Source: Halieaceae bacterium (GTDB lineage Bacteria; Pseudomonadota; Gammaproteobacteria; Pseudomonadales; Halieaceae). From it: a stretch of DNA of 64,000 nt. The stretch is taken from assembly GCA_902631395.1 (NCBI GenBank), contig CACOYM010000007.1, forward strand, positions 55,371 to 119,370, given 5' to 3'. The position numbers and the translations under genes were made by a program. Below, piece after piece: positions 16,941-24,211 of the stretch. Positions within the stretch are counted from its first letter, which is position 1; every line of letters begins with the position of its first letter. The notes beneath the pieces were generated by a model that worked only from the letters and a program-made list of their open reading frames with translations, did no database searches and had not been told where the DNA came from.

Positions 16941-19900
16941 GTGCAATCGCTATTGACCAGGGCTGGAGCGGTTCCAGAGGCTTGGCTGGGACTAGCTCTA
17001 TATGTCCTCTCTAGCAACGCCCTCGCATGGCCAGCTCTTGGCGCGGGGCCACACCCTGTCGACTCAATTTTATCCTCTGGATCACAGGCCGACACTTCTG
17101 GAGAGGAAGCAGAGACGTTTTATCTCGATCAGGTCGATGCAGGCGTGCAAACTGAATGTTTGATCTGTCATCGGTCCGGCGGCTCTGCCAGCGAGGCAGG
17201 CGCGAGACTGGCTCTGTCGCAAGACGCCTTAAGAAACCACGAAGCTTTCTCCTCTCTGCTGTCGAATACCGCGGTCACCGCTAAATGGTTGCTCGCTAAA
17301 ACTCGTGGCGGCGAGGGCCACGGGGGTGGGGCGGTGCTCGCGCCCGGAGGACCTCTTTACAGCTCGCTTGAGACTTATCTGGCAATGCTGGAGGGCGATT
17401 CAGGTACCGAACAGGGAACCTCTCCAGACTTTTGGAGTGGAACATCACCTGAGAGCCCAGAGGCGACTCTTCGCCGGGCAACCCTTTTATTTGCTGGGGA
17501 GACAGCTAAACCCTCTGCTGTTAAGCGAGCAAAAGCAGGCCCTCAGGCGCTCCGCCGTGAAATCATTGCAATCATGCAGGGTGAGGGGTTTCGGCAATTT
17601 CTCATGACCGGCGCGAACGATAAATTGCTCATTTCAGGTCTTGAAAACGGCATCGATTTCAATATTCAAACTTTCGATCGTTATCCCAAGCTCGCTGAAG
17701 TGTTGGCTGAGTTGCCTGATGATCGGCCGGAAGAGTTTGAGGACTACCATGAACGGCCTTTTTTTAGCAGAGGCGATGCTGAGTGGATGTTCCGTGGAGC
17801 AGTCGCGCGTGAACCACTCGAATTAGTCGCTCATATTGTGATGAATGGTTTGCCATACACAGAAGTTCTCACGGCAGACTACACAATGGTCAATGCACTT
17901 ACAGATTATGCATACAGATCTCGAAGTGGCTTTAGTCACAAGTTCACCTCTGAGGATGGTTTTTACGACCGCAGGCCATTTGGCATCTTTCGTCCCGGCT
18001 ATAACGATGGGCATATCCCCCATGATCACGAGTTTGAGATTAACGAGGATGAGGGCGTATACACGTTCAGTGATTACCATCAATGGCCACATGCCGGCGT
18101 CTTAAGTACTCAGGCTTGGCTCGCTCGCTATCCTTCAACTGATACCAACAGGAATCGGGCACGCGCAAGGTGGACGTACTTTCATTTTCTGGGGGTGGAC
18201 ATAGAGAAGTCAGCGCCTCGGTCTACTGACCCGAAAGCGCTTGCAGATACCGATAACCCCACTCTGAAGAATCCCGCATGCACCGTCTGTCATGAGCGTC
18301 TTGACCCTATGGCAGGTGCATACCAAAGCTTCGGAGATATGGGTCATTACTTGGATCAGTATGGTGGTATTGATTCACTCTCAGATGCCTACAAATGTCC
18401 TGAGTGCTACGGGGGCGAATGGGGCTCAACAGGCTATGAAGAGGGAGATACCTGGTATCGCGATATGCGAGCGCCTGGTTTCGAAGGCACGGACGCGGAA
18501 GTTGTGGAAGAGGATAGTCTGCAGTGGCTTGGCAGGCAAATGGCGGCAGATACGCGTTTCCCTGCGGCAACCGTTCGGTTCTGGTGGCCCACAGTGTTCG
18601 GCGCCGAAGCGTTAGCGGCACCAGACGTGGCCCTGAACGAGCTTTCTGATCAGCACTTGAGAGCATTCATGGCTCAGGACCACACGATAAACAAGCTAGC
18701 AAGGGATTTCGTTGGGTCTGGATTCGACCTAAAGGACTTGCTTGCCGACATGGTGATGTCTCGTTGGTATAGAAATTCTCGAATTACAGATCCCGCCCTC
18801 GTGCAGGGTCGGGAAGCTGAGCTTCGCACAGTGGGTCGAGGACGCTTGCTCACTCCAGAAGAATTAGACAGGAAAAATCGAGCAATCTTCGGGCGGACGT
18901 GGCGTCAAAGCGGCGACGGGACCAATGCCCACGCTATTGGCCTTGAGACCGCGCTGACAGGCCAGTGGGCTTCCTACAACGCTTTTTACGGTGGTATTGA
19001 CGGCGCGGTGGTAACCAGTCGTAACCGGGAAATTACGCCATTGATGTCCAATGTAGCTGAGACGATGGCCATCGATTTGTCTTGCCAAGTCGTTATTGAA
19101 GACTTTAATCGCCCGCAGGGTCAGCGACTTGTCTTCGGCCGTCTCACCAAAGATGCGGTACCCGGTGGTATAGCCATTGAGACCCATCATCTCAAGGGGA
19201 CAGTCGGATCCATGGACGAGCATGTGGACCACACAATCTCACTATCTGTCCAACTCGTTAAAGGACCCACGCGAATCACGATTAATGATCTGACGCGACA
19301 TAGCCATGAAAGTACTGATGATGAGTGGACTGGCGCTGAACTGTTGTTACGTCGAATTATTTTTCGCAGGCAATCGTCTCAGATACTTGCTCTGCAAGGT
19401 GATGAACTTCATAAAAATTCAGGATTTCTCGCCGACCGCTGGCAAGATGATGAAGGCGCGCAACACTGGAGGGGTCATCCGGATGGCGATGGCTGGCGTT
19501 TACACCCCGGGGCGTGGGTTGAAGTTGAAGTGGATTTGCCTGCCGGTGACTATGAGCTGGATATAGAGTTGGCGTCGTCCCTGAAGGAGAACAATATTAA
19601 CGAGTCAATGACTGTCAAGGTTAGTGCCAGAGCGACTCGTAATCTGGGGCAGACAATTCATGGAAAGCAGATTCGGCAGCAGATCGCGACGATTCTACGT
19701 CGGGCTACCAGCCGCACACCGTCAGCTCGAGAGGTCAGTGAGTTACTATCCATGCTAGGCCGCAGTGCCACGCGCGCGAAGTCAGAGACTCCTTGGTTCC
19801 GTGATCGCGGTAACAATTGTGAGACTTGGTGGATTTGGCGAGACGAGCAGCTTGAGGGTGACGAATGGTGGCATCGGTATGGAGACAGTGAAGGCATGAT

Positions 19901-19961
19901 GCGGGGCTGGTCCACGGTGCTACACAGAATCATGACTAGCTATGGTTACCTCCATGACTAG
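16941..19961 (+). CDS. DUF1592/DUF1588-like cytochrome-type protein
   Basis: 1006-aa exported protein. A signal-like segment lies at about 13-36. Near the N-terminus is a module with CLICH (Cys73, Cys76, His77) and GHGGG that matches the one in the preceding gene. A second haem-type motif CTVCH (447-451) is followed by ERLDPMAGAYQSFGDMG, the pattern of the DUF1588 part of planctomycete-type DUF1592/1588/1585 proteins. Other Cys pairs (CPEC) occur just after. The C-terminal third has a carbohydrate-binding-like region (WRGHPDGDGWRLHPGAWV). GTG 16941 is supported by AAGGAAG 8 nt upstream. It overlaps the DUF1501 gene by 20 bp. A redox or surface role is inferred; substrate unknown. Confidence 0.75.
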   Translation: MQSLLTRAGAVPEAWLGLALYVLSSNALAWPALGAGPHPVDSILSSGSQADTSGEEAETFYLDQVDAGVQTECLICHRSGGSASEAGARLALSQDALRNHEAFSSLLSNTAVTAKWLLAKTRGGEGHGGGAVLAPGGPLYSSLETYLAMLEGDSGTEQGTSPDFWSGTSPESPEATLRRATLLFAGETAKPSAVKRAKAGPQALRREIIAIMQGEGFRQFLMTGANDKLLISGLENGIDFNIQTFDRYPKLAEVLAELPDDRPEEFEDYHERPFFSRGDAEWMFRGAVAREPLELVAHIVMNGLPYTEVLTADYTMVNALTDYAYRSRSGFSHKFTSEDGFYDRRPFGIFRPGYNDGHIPHDHEFEINEDEGVYTFSDYHQWPHAGVLSTQAWLARYPSTDTNRNRARARWTYFHFLGVDIEKSAPRSTDPKALADTDNPTLKNPACTVCHERLDPMAGAYQSFGDMGHYLDQYGGIDSLSDAYKCPECYGGEWGSTGYEEGDTWYRDMRAPGFEGTDAEVVEEDSLQWLGRQMAADTRFPAATVRFWWPTVFGAEALAAPDVALNELSDQHLRAFMAQDHTINKLARDFVGSGFDLKDLLADMVMSRWYRNSRITDPALVQGREAELRTVGRGRLLTPEELDRKNRAIFGRTWRQSGDGTNAHAIGLETALTGQWASYNAFYGGIDGAVVTSRNREITPLMSNVAETMAIDLSCQVVIEDFNRPQGQRLVFGRLTKDAVPGGIAIETHHLKGTVGSMDEHVDHTISLSVQLVKGPTRITINDLTRHSHESTDDEWTGAELLLRRIIFRRQSSQILALQGDELHKNSGFLADRWQDDEGAQHWRGHPDGDGWRLHPGAWVEVEVDLPAGDYELDIELASSLKENNINESMTVKVSARATRNLGQTIHGKQIRQQIATILRRATSRTPSAREVSELLSMLGRSATRAKSETPWFRDRGNNCETWWIWRDEQLEGDEWWHRYGDSEGMMRGWSTVLHRIMTSYGYLHD

Positions 19962-21306
19962 GGTGGACAAAAATAGAGTGCGATCAACTAAGCTGACCAG
20001 AAGAGGGTTTCTTCGCGCATCTGTTGTCTCCACTATGCCCCTCAGCCTTAGCCCTTCGGTGCACGTTTGGGGCCATGGAGATTTATATTCTGGCGGTAAG
20101 CTTTTGGTGACGCTGCAGCTTGACGGTGGGGTCGATGTCACGATGTTCTGTGACCCCAAAACAAATGTAAATGGGGAGCCCAAAATTAATCATTGGGCGG
20201 ACCGGGCCCAACCGGAGCAGGTCGGGAACATTGTTTATGCGCCGGTGGCAAAAAACCGAGAACTTTTTGAGCGTTATGGCGCGGATTCATTAGTCGTCAA
20301 TGGCGTCGACTCGCAAACCAACTCACACGAGACCGGGAAGCTGTTTAACTGGACTGGGATCAACAATGAAGGTCAGCCATCCTTATCTGCATTGTTCGCA
20401 GCCGCTATGGCGCCCAGTGAGCCCCTAGCGTACTCGGTGTTTGGCGGGCTCTCTCGCACTGCTGGCATTATTGGCTACAACCGGTTTGACGAGCTCTCGG
20501 TTTTGAGAGGTCTGACTCAGCCCAATATCGAGCCATGGTCAGGTGAGTCAAAGCGCTGGCAGTCGGAAATTGCACGGGCGCAGCGATCGGTAGATCAGGA
20601 AATATCTCGCAAGATGAGCAGTGAAGGGCGCAGCATCCGCGAGCAGGAGAGCCTCGGACGGCTTAGGGAAGCCCGAGAAAACAGGGAGAGGTTAACCAGC
20701 TTGGCCGATCTAATCCCCGCAGAGCAGGATATCGCTGAGCGCGAAGAATTTAGCGCTGGGGGTATGCCATTGTCGAGCAATTTAAAGCAACAAATGCAGA
20801 GCGCTTTACTGGTATTCGAATCCGGTTTGGGTGTTTCAGCAGATTTATCACTCGGGGGCTTTGACTCACATGAGGAGAATGAGCCGATTCAGGAAGCCCT
20901 TCTTTCGCATTTCTATGACGCGCTCAACTTTTTTTGGGATACAGCGGACGAGCTGGGCCTTGCCGACCGCATTTTGCTTGTGATCGGCTCAGATTTTGGC
21001 AGAACTAATTTCATAAATGAGGGCAACGGTAAGGATCACTGGCCGATTGGCTCATATATTATCATGGAGCAGGGCGCTGAGTGGAGTAATCGAGTCATAG
21101 GTGAGACGGACGAGCTGCATTTTGCCTCGAAAATTGACCCTGGCACGTTAGATCCAAGCGACGATGGGTTGATAATGACGCCAACGCACATTCATAAGGC
21201 GCTGCGGGAGTACCTTGGGGTGGAAGCCTTCGCGGCAGAGTTGGGTTTTGGCCTCACTAGAACTACCTCGTTACCCCTGTTCACTCCAGTTACATCCAAT
21301 TTGTAG
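19942..21306 (+). CDS. DUF1501 family protein with Tat signal
   Basis: 454-aa protein of the DUF1501 family, a sulfatase/phosphatase-like alpha/beta fold of unknown activity. A twin-arginine signal is visible at about residues 16-45 (KLTRRGFLRASVVSTMPLSL), so it is exported folded, probably with cofactor or metal. Family patterns: LLVTLQLDGGVDVTMFCDP, GADSLVVNGVDSQTNSHE, SADLSLGGFDSHEEN, VIGSDFGRTNF and the closing NGKDHWPIGS. DUF1501 genes typically travel as a pair with a DUF1592/DUF1588 cytochrome gene, as here, and the 20-bp overlap implies coupling. ATG 19942 is used; ATG 19954 is possible. Confidence 0.88.
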   Translation: MVTSMTRVDKNRVRSTKLTRRGFLRASVVSTMPLSLSPSVHVWGHGDLYSGGKLLVTLQLDGGVDVTMFCDPKTNVNGEPKINHWADRAQPEQVGNIVYAPVAKNRELFERYGADSLVVNGVDSQTNSHETGKLFNWTGINNEGQPSLSALFAAAMAPSEPLAYSVFGGLSRTAGIIGYNRFDELSVLRGLTQPNIEPWSGESKRWQSEIARAQRSVDQEISRKMSSEGRSIREQESLGRLREARENRERLTSLADLIPAEQDIAEREEFSAGGMPLSSNLKQQMQSALLVFESGLGVSADLSLGGFDSHEENEPIQEALLSHFYDALNFFWDTADELGLADRILLVIGSDFGRTNFINEGNGKDHWPIGSYIIMEQGAEWSNRVIGETDELHFASKIDPGTLDPSDDGLIMTPTHIHKALREYLGVEAFAAELGFGLTRTTSLPLFTPVTSNL

Positions 21307-21371
21307 CGGTATTTTTGGCCATACTTGTCGCTGCAGCTAACAAAGAGGCTCTAATTCTATGCGGGTCCTCT

Positions 21372-21391
21372 CCATGCGCGCCAGTGCATGG
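21372..21391 (+). other. Short inverted repeat after DUF1501 gene
   Basis: CCATGC at 21372-21377 and GCATGG at 21386-21391 can form a hairpin with an 8-nt loop, 66 bp past the DUF1501 stop. No T-tract follows, so it is at best a weak terminator or an mRNA 3'-end stabiliser. Confidence 0.35.
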
Positions 21392-21455
21392 GAATCCTCT
21401 CCGGCGATGGATAACATTTAAATAGAATAGAAAGACTTGGAGAAGATAGAAAAAT

Positions 21456-22616
21456 ATGACCACCGCAACCCCCGATCATGCTGAAATCAGAGCAGCCGTG
21501 AGGAAGCTATGCGAAGGCTTTTCCAACGAGTATTGGCAGCGGATGGATCGTGATCGATGCTACCCGTCAGATTTTGTATCTGCGTTGACTGACAGTGGTT
21601 TTCTGTCCGTATTGATTCCTGAACATTACGGGGGGTCAGGGCTTGGGCTTTCCGCGGCTGCGGCGATACTTGAGGAAATACATCGATCGGGCGGCAATGG
21701 GGGAGCGTGTCACGCTCAGATGTACACCATGGGCACGCTGCTTAAGCATGGTGGCAACGAGCAAAAAGAGGAGTTTTTGCCAAAGGTCGCGTCGGGGGAA
21801 CTGCGCTTACAAGCTTTTGGTGTTACCGAGCCTTCAAGCGGGACCGATACGACCAGAATCTCTACTTTTGCACGGCGTGAGGGGAGTCATTACCTCGTAT
21901 CGGGACAAAAAATATGGACAAGTCGTGCCGAGCATAGCGACTTGATGATCCTTCTGGCGCGGACGGAAAAGAGAGAGGAGGTCACAAAACCGTCGCGGGG
22001 GTTGAGTGTGTTTCTCGTTGATATGCGTGATGCGTTGAAAAAGGGCATGACGATTCGTCCAATACGGACGATGCTTAATCATGGCACCACCGAGGTGTTT
22101 TTTGACAATGTACCGATCCCCTCAGAATGTTTGATTGGGAAAGAAGGGGAGGGCTTCAAATATATATTAGATGGCATGAACGCTGAGCGAGCCTTGATTG
22201 CTGCCGAGTGTATCGGTGACGGGCGTTTTTTTGTCGATCGCGCGTCTAAATATGCTACCGAGAGATCAGTATTTGGACGACAAATTGGCCAAAACCAGGG
22301 TGTGCAGTTCCCTATCGCGCGCGCGCACATAGAACTGGAGGCGGCCGCAGAAATGGTCAACAAGGCCGTATCACTGTTTGAGGCTGGGGAGGCTTGCGGC
22401 TCAGAGGCTAATATGGCGAAGATGCTGGCTTCTGAGGCGAGCTGGAGAGCGGCTGACACATGCCTTCAGGTACATGGAGGCTTCGGGTTTGCGGAGGAAT
22501 ACGACATTGAACGGAAGTTTCGAGAGACACGTCTTTACCAGGTAGCTCCGATAAGCACTAATCTCATTCTCAGTCACGTAGCCACGCATGTGCTGGGCAT
22601 GCCCAAATCTTTTTAA
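21456..22616 (+). CDS. Acyl-CoA dehydrogenase family protein
   Basis: 386-aa flavoenzyme of the usual length, oxidising acyl-CoA to enoyl-CoA and passing electrons to ETF (encoded at 43181-44859). Visible motifs: LIPEHYGGSGLGLSAAA in the N-terminal helical domain, FGVTEPSSGTDTTRI in the substrate/FAD region, SGQKIWTSRAEHSDL, and C-terminal ATERSVFGRQIGQNQ and QVHGGFGFAEEYDIER. The C-terminal part has RLYQVAPISTNLI where many family members have R-x-x-x-I-Y-x-G-T-x-E/N, so the usual T-S/N-E is not conserved and the catalytic base position should be checked by alignment. ATG 21456 follows GGAGAAG. Chain-length specificity cannot be told. Its own transcription unit is likely. Confidence 0.88.
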   Translation: MTTATPDHAEIRAAVRKLCEGFSNEYWQRMDRDRCYPSDFVSALTDSGFLSVLIPEHYGGSGLGLSAAAAILEEIHRSGGNGGACHAQMYTMGTLLKHGGNEQKEEFLPKVASGELRLQAFGVTEPSSGTDTTRISTFARREGSHYLVSGQKIWTSRAEHSDLMILLARTEKREEVTKPSRGLSVFLVDMRDALKKGMTIRPIRTMLNHGTTEVFFDNVPIPSECLIGKEGEGFKYILDGMNAERALIAAECIGDGRFFVDRASKYATERSVFGRQIGQNQGVQFPIARAHIELEAAAEMVNKAVSLFEAGEACGSEANMAKMLASEASWRAADTCLQVHGGFGFAEEYDIERKFRETRLYQVAPISTNLILSHVATHVLGMPKSF

Positions 22617-22684
22617 TAGCACAGTGTTGTAAAAAAAATTATACGAGCACTGCCAGTGGGTCGTCGGAAATAGGGACGACAACC

Positions 22685-22741
22685 ATGTCCAAACTTGCCT
22701 TAACACTGCTCCTCGGCTTAGCGCTCTCGTCGCCCACCTAG
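22685..22741 (+). pseudogene. Signal-peptide-only ORF, possible truncated gene
   Basis: An 18-codon ORF encodes MSKLALTLLLGLALSSPT then TAG, which looks like an intact signal peptide with nothing after it. GGGACGAC lies 6-9 nt upstream. It may be the 5' end of a secreted-protein gene whose remainder was lost when the recombinase region was inserted, or simply chance. Confidence 0.3.
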
Positions 22742-22814
22742 CACATACACCTGGCCCGAACTGACTGTGTTATCTGGAGACAAAACGCACCTCTTTAACA
22801 AGCTGTCTGGGCTT

Positions 22815-23780
22815 TCAAAAGTTTATCTTGTCCGCCGCCGCCCGGTTCCTCCGTTTCTGATGCCTCAGATAGCGACGGGTGGTATCCGCACTTGCGTGCC
22901 CAGCCATATCCGCGGCAGTAGCTAAATCTTCACCATTATCAAGTAGATATGTAAGAAAGCTCCGTCTCAAATCATGGGGAGACGCTTTGTCGAGGCGCGC
23001 CTGGCTAACTCGGCGCGTGACAATGTCATAGACGCCGCGAGCCGTGAGCCGCCTGTCTTCGGTGATCTGATTCCAGCGATTGACCGGTCGAAACAGTGGT
23101 CCGAAGTGCAATCCTGACTCCTCGAGCCAGGTTTTCACAAGATCGATGGTTCTAGGCGGCATTTCTAGTTCTCGTTCTTTGTTGCCCTTGCCAATGACCT
23201 TGATGGACCGATCGCTAAAGTTGATCTTGTTGATATCAATCGTGACCACTTCGGCGCGTCGCGGGCCGCAACCGAACAAGACGCCCAGTAATGCAGCGTC
23301 TCTGACGCCAGCAGCGCCCTCATCGTGCAGACAATGATCGATGAGCTGCGCGATCTCGTCGACGTGCAGTGCGCGGCCAACGGCTAGTCTCTGCAGCTTA
23401 ATGGCACGAATTCGCTCGATGAGGCCGAATTGGTGATCGCTCATTTGTCGATGCAGCATAGCCTCGCGTGAAATTCCTTTAATGATGCTCAAATATAGAT
23501 TCCGCGTATTGTCGGAGAGGCCTTTTTGCTTAAGTTTTTCCATGAGTGCTAGTACCGTGGCGCGATCCAGACGATGCCACGGGAAGATATCAGGAGTTTG
23601 ATCGCATAGAGCGGCGATTTGCTTCATCACGGAACGTGCCGTTGTCCTGCTTGCTTCCGATCCCTGAAGTGAAGCGAGATAGAGTGACGCGGGGTTGCTG
23701 TGTTGGAGTGGGCTGTCACTGCCCACCGTTTCAAGCCAGCTATTGATTTCCTGATTGGCTGTTTTCTTCTTTGTATCCAT
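22815..23780 (-). CDS. Tyrosine recombinase / phage-type integrase
   Basis: 321-aa site-specific recombinase. The N-terminal SAM-like core-binding domain (about 40-120) precedes the catalytic domain. Catalytic residues can be seen: Arg in CGPRRAEVV, Lys in KGNKERELEMP, H-x-x-R in SPHDLRRSF, His in MAGHASADTTRRYL and the nucleophilic Tyr in RRYLRH. ATG 23780 is used; an in-frame GTG 12 bp upstream is possible. A palindrome just upstream may be an operator. No excisionase, phage or cargo genes adjoin it, and no clear attachment repeats are seen, so it is a solitary recombinase of unknown target. It is more XerC/D-like in size than like large phage integrases. Confidence 0.85.
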   Translation of the reverse strand: MDTKKKTANQEINSWLETVGSDSPLQHSNPASLYLASLQGSEASRTTARSVMKQIAALCDQTPDIFPWHRLDRATVLALMEKLKQKGLSDNTRNLYLSIIKGISREAMLHRQMSDHQFGLIERIRAIKLQRLAVGRALHVDEIAQLIDHCLHDEGAAGVRDAALLGVLFGCGPRRAEVVTIDINKINFSDRSIKVIGKGNKERELEMPPRTIDLVKTWLEESGLHFGPLFRPVNRWNQITEDRRLTARGVYDIVTRRVSQARLDKASPHDLRRSFLTYLLDNGEDLATAADMAGHASADTTRRYLRHQKRRNRAAADKINF

Positions 23781-23796
23781 GGCAAACCGCACCCCA

Positions 23797-23810
23797 TAAC
23801 GCTTGCGTTA
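23797..23810. promoter_or_regulatory. Palindrome upstream of recombinase gene
   Basis: TAACGC TT GCGTTA, two perfect 6-bp arms with a 2-bp centre, 17 bp upstream of the recombinase ATG. Its position suits an operator or a recombinase-binding site near the promoter. No experimental or family support. Confidence 0.35.
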
Positions 23811-23917
23811 ACTGACGTAAACATACATTTAAGGAAGTTAAAATGCAACCCTCTCTTAGATGAGAAGAGAGAACTCGCAATCAAAAATAATGTTAGATCG
23901 CCGAATCAATCACTTTT

Positions 23918-24094
23918 ATGACCGTGAATCGCTTCCCAAGGACGAGCGGTTGTGCCCTCTGCGAGGACTTTGGACCTCCCGAGCACAAGAACAAGGACGT
24001 CAGCCCGGTATACCAGCGACTCGGGTTCGCCGTGCGATTTGAGGGGCATGGCATGCGTTTTTTGGAGCTCGGACATGATACATGTGTCCCCTGA
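23918..24094 (+). CDS. Possible 58-aa protein with CxxC motif
   Basis: A short ORF of 58 aa begins MTVNRFPRTSGCALCEDFG and continues with SPVYQRLGFAVRFEGHGMRF. It contains one Cys-x2-Cys and has third-position GC use that looks like its coding neighbours. There is no clear Shine-Dalgarno and I recognise no family. It fills the middle of the 430-bp gap between the recombinase and SulP genes. It could be a real small protein or the scrap of a larger lost gene. Confidence 0.3.
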   Translation: MTVNRFPRTSGCALCEDFGPPEHKNKDVSPVYQRLGFAVRFEGHGMRFLELGHDTCVP

Positions 24095-24211
24095 TTAAGC
24101 GGACGTAAGGTAGGTCTGAGATTTTTCGGCGTCTTCGCAATCCGGCTGTGAGCACTGGCTTATAATAATAATCTATTCGGAAATATATGTTCGCTGCTGG
24201 GTTGATTCTTG

